From contig JAQGEQ010000272.1 in the NCBI GenBank assembly GCA_034620365.1, forward strand, positions 554,971-618,970: a stretch of 64,000 nt of DNA. The letters are read 5' to 3'. The DNA comes from Pegea sp. RAD2-039 (taxonomy: Eukaryota; Chordata; Thaliacea; Salpida; Salpidae). Both the position numbers and the translations under genes were made by a program. The notes under the pieces are model-generated. The model was not told where the DNA came from. It worked only from the letters and a program-made list of their open reading frames with translations, and did not search any database. This document shows, one piece after another, positions 61,569 through 64,000 of the stretch (position 1 is its first letter; every line of letters begins with the position of its first letter).

Positions 61569-64000
61569 ATGGAAGAGAGAGCAACATGTTCAAGCAACGA
61601 CAAATCTGTGTCCTACAGAGCTGCACCAAAAAATGGTTATAAAAGTCGTCATAGAACTAAAAATTCAATAAAAAGTTTAAAGAATTTGATTTTTAACATT
61701 GTGTACAACTTTAGCATTTTTTATAACAAAATTTACTTTTTACACAAATAATTTTAAGAAGTAGCATTTTAGTAACTGCTTTCATGTGTCCACTTGCATG
61801 TCTTCTCATCACTTTCGGCCACCAAGAACAACAGTGAACAAATTAAATATTATATACAAGCACAACAACAAATAAATTTCATTAAATACTGATGAACTTT
61901 CAGACAATAATCATAACATTTGATCATTTTCAACTTTTCATTAGTACCTTAATCTAAATTTGTTTCATTAAATAAAGAAAGAGCTACATTTTACATTTCA
62001 TCATCAAATAGTGAACCAAGGTTGTTTTCAGAAGCTCAAAACGATGAGAAACCAAGGCCAAGTTCATGCTCATTTGACCGTAAGATTTTCTTTAACTTGA
62101 ACTTGATTCCTTCATTTAAACCTATTCATCGTGTTTCGCATAACAGCTAAATTAGATTACAATCATTCTAGATTTTGGTACAATTAAATCTTTCAAGGTT
62201 GATTTTCTGAAAGACACTGAATCTTATGCGGAGCAAACAGAAGACCCGAATAGTAAGTTGATTTTAAAACACCTTCCTGATATTGCTTGGTATTTTCCTA
62301 TGATATCAATTTATCTATCGATACTGATAAATAATAATTGTGTTTTATTAAATTATTTTTATTTCTCTGTTCAATTTTATAGGTTGGATAAGCAGAAAAA
62401 AAAAAAGACAAAAAACTAAACATCTTAATAAAACAATTCTTTCTGGACAAATTGTTAGAAAAGCTTTATTCGATCAAAGCATGTGAGCTTTATTAAGTTA
62501 AAAAACAGAATCAATAGAAGTTATATGCTTATGTTTAATAGTGTTATCAATGAATGGTACCTTGAAAAAGTTAAAGACGGTGATATTTTATCAGTTGATG
62601 CATTATTCAAAGCAGAGAAGATTTATAAAAGCATAATCAATTTTGATAAGGATTATTGTGACCCAATTGGAAAATCGGCTCTTCAGATTAGTATTAAGAA
62701 TAAAGATTTACAAATGTGTGGATTGTTGCTTAAAAACAAGGTTGTATTTAGTAGCAAAACATTTTGTTTGAACTGCTGCCTTATAATTAGTAAATCAAAT
62801 TAAAAACTGGTTTTTCTTTTATTCAACTTTGATATATAGCAAAATGTATGTCGATACTAGGTGTAATATTATTTTAACTTAACTGTACTTCCTCAAAGTG
62901 ACATCTCATAGATTAATTTAGTATCTTAATAAGCTACCATGAAAACATTCGTCTTACAAAAAATATTTGACTATTTGGTTCTACATAAAATTTTAGTTTA
63001 AAATTTTTTAAAGTTTTTTTACTTAAATCATTCTATATTAATGTTTTTGACAAAACTTAGATCATAAACTGAGTATTATTTTAGGTTTTAATTGGAGATA
63101 GCTTTTTTTATTCTATTGAATGCAACGACTTGAGTATGATTCAACTGATTATGAAACATGATTATAATATTGCAAGTCAAATACCAAGACCGAATTCAGT
63201 TTTACCTATGGGTATTACCCCTTTTCAATTTACAGCAATGAAAAATAAATATTTGATACTAAAATTTTTAAGTGAAATATTACCAAATGTAAGTATTTGT
63301 AATAATTTACTATTGTAAACATATCATTTTTTAATCAAAGTATATTAATAACATAAAAAAGACATGAAAATTTTACTTAGAATATAGTTAAGATATTTAA
63401 TTTATTTTAAAGTTTCCTACTAAAGTAAGATTTTGAAGTTACTTTTGTTTGAAGTTTTAAAATTGTAAACTTTTGAATCAAATCTGATGAAGTGAATTTA
63501 TGAAAATATATTTTAGTCAATCTCATTCGACAATGAATTTCGTAAGAAACGATTTGATAAAGTCCAACCCTTGGAAGATGCCCTCAAGCGCAGATGGTTA
63601 CTTGAAACTAGATGTAGTCCAGCTTATATCACTCTATTATTCGAAGTAATGATGAACCATGTAGGTAATAATTATATAGTTTTATAATTTATCTCAGATA
63701 TATAATGCTGATCCGTTTGAAAAATGTATGGAAGTTATAAATGATTTGAGATTTGAACAAAACTATGAAGTGATGTTTACACAAAGATATAAGGAGTTAC
63801 AAGTACAAGTGGAAATATACATGTGCGATTTACTTGACAGGGTTTGAGCTTGATTTCTCAATCTTGATTTAATCTAACAAAGATTCTATATGAGCAGGTA
63901 AGAGTTTCTACAGAGCTTGAGTCCTTGTTTCAATACGAAGATGATGGAAATATATTTTATAAAAAGCATATCAAAAAAGGAAGATTGATTGATGAAGCCA
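61569..64000 (+). CDS. TRPC-type cation channel, N-terminal part (cut by window edge)
   Basis: Secure exons: 62012-62079, 62172-62252, 62383-62482, 62518-62740, 63085-63288, 63517-63660, 63698-63841, 63898-64000. A likely first exon begins at ATG 61569, right after TTTGAAACAG; its best phase-matching donor is at 61703, a weak site, so that join is tentative. TRPC proteins form non-selective Ca2+-permeable channels at the plasma membrane. The sequence shows ankyrin-like repeats (YCDPIGKSALQISIKNKDLQ, MCGLLLKN; then LIGDSFFYSIECNDLSMIQL; then ITPFQFTAMKNKYLILKFL). The TRP_2 region follows: CSPAYITLL, ADPFEKCMEVINDLRFEQ, YKELQVQVEIYMCDLLDRVR, STELESLFQYEDDG. The basic stretch SRKKKRQKTKH precedes them. 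Membrane helices and pore lie beyond 64000. The intron 62483-62517 is only 35 bp. It is more divergent than typical animal TRPCs. Confidence 0.85.

Overview
This is AT-rich, intron-rich nuclear DNA from an invertebrate animal. The genes are clearly metazoan: a 193-residue Rho GTPase, [2Fe-2S] ferrochelatase, Spindly, a TRPC-type channel, and an extracellular protein built from Ly6, sushi and vWA domains. Many introns are only about 35-70 bp. Almost every start codon sits a few bases downstream of a 3' splice-acceptor-like sequence, which suggests spliced-leader trans-splicing, as in flatworms, rotifers and some other small invertebrates. A flatworm-like or other spiralian source is my inference; the sequence does not prove it.

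Layout. 1-232 (-): start of a secreted or membrane protein that runs off the left edge. 457-1551 (-): intronless DRG1. 1.6-4.9 kb: relics of a LINE and of a tRNA-derived SINE. 4883-7217 (+): MRPL45, nine exons. 11625-13446 (+): RHOA, four exons, with a higher-order tandem repeat in intron 2. 13.4-19.8 kb: gene-poor, with a SINE copy and a hairpin repeat. 19820-21004 (+): intronless ferrochelatase. 23.2-24.0 kb (-): LINE relic. 25669-27831 (+): intronless NDUFS1. 27920-30142 (+): SPDL1 (Spindly), 13 exons, only 88 bp behind NDUFS1. 30357-33018 (-): pancreatic-type lipase, 11 exons, convergent with SPDL1. 34578-37004 (+): DDOST, nine exons. 37798-38446: a duplicated, rearranged scrap of SPDL1 plus lipase. 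41193-54699 (+): a 46-exon gene I reconstruct as 1970 residues: signal peptide, Ly6/uPAR domain, 25 sushi domains, vWA domain and a His/Asp/Glu tail. 55508-58310 (-): RDH11-14-like retinol dehydrogenase, seven exons. 58913: tRNA-Val-derived SINE. 61569-64000 (+): N-terminal part of a TRPC-type channel, cut by the right edge.

Most of the genes are housekeeping. NDUFS1, ferrochelatase and MRPL45 serve mitochondrial respiration, haem synthesis and translation. DDOST serves ER N-glycosylation. RHOA, DRG1 and SPDL1 serve cytoskeleton, translation and mitosis. The most unusual object is the Ly6-sushi-vWA gene. Its sushi domains come in pairs encoded by a three-exon cassette, and five consecutive cassettes have identical exon lengths (138/136/113 nt). 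Exon boundaries were worked out by hand from splice consensus, reading phase and family conservation; every completed gene closes in frame.
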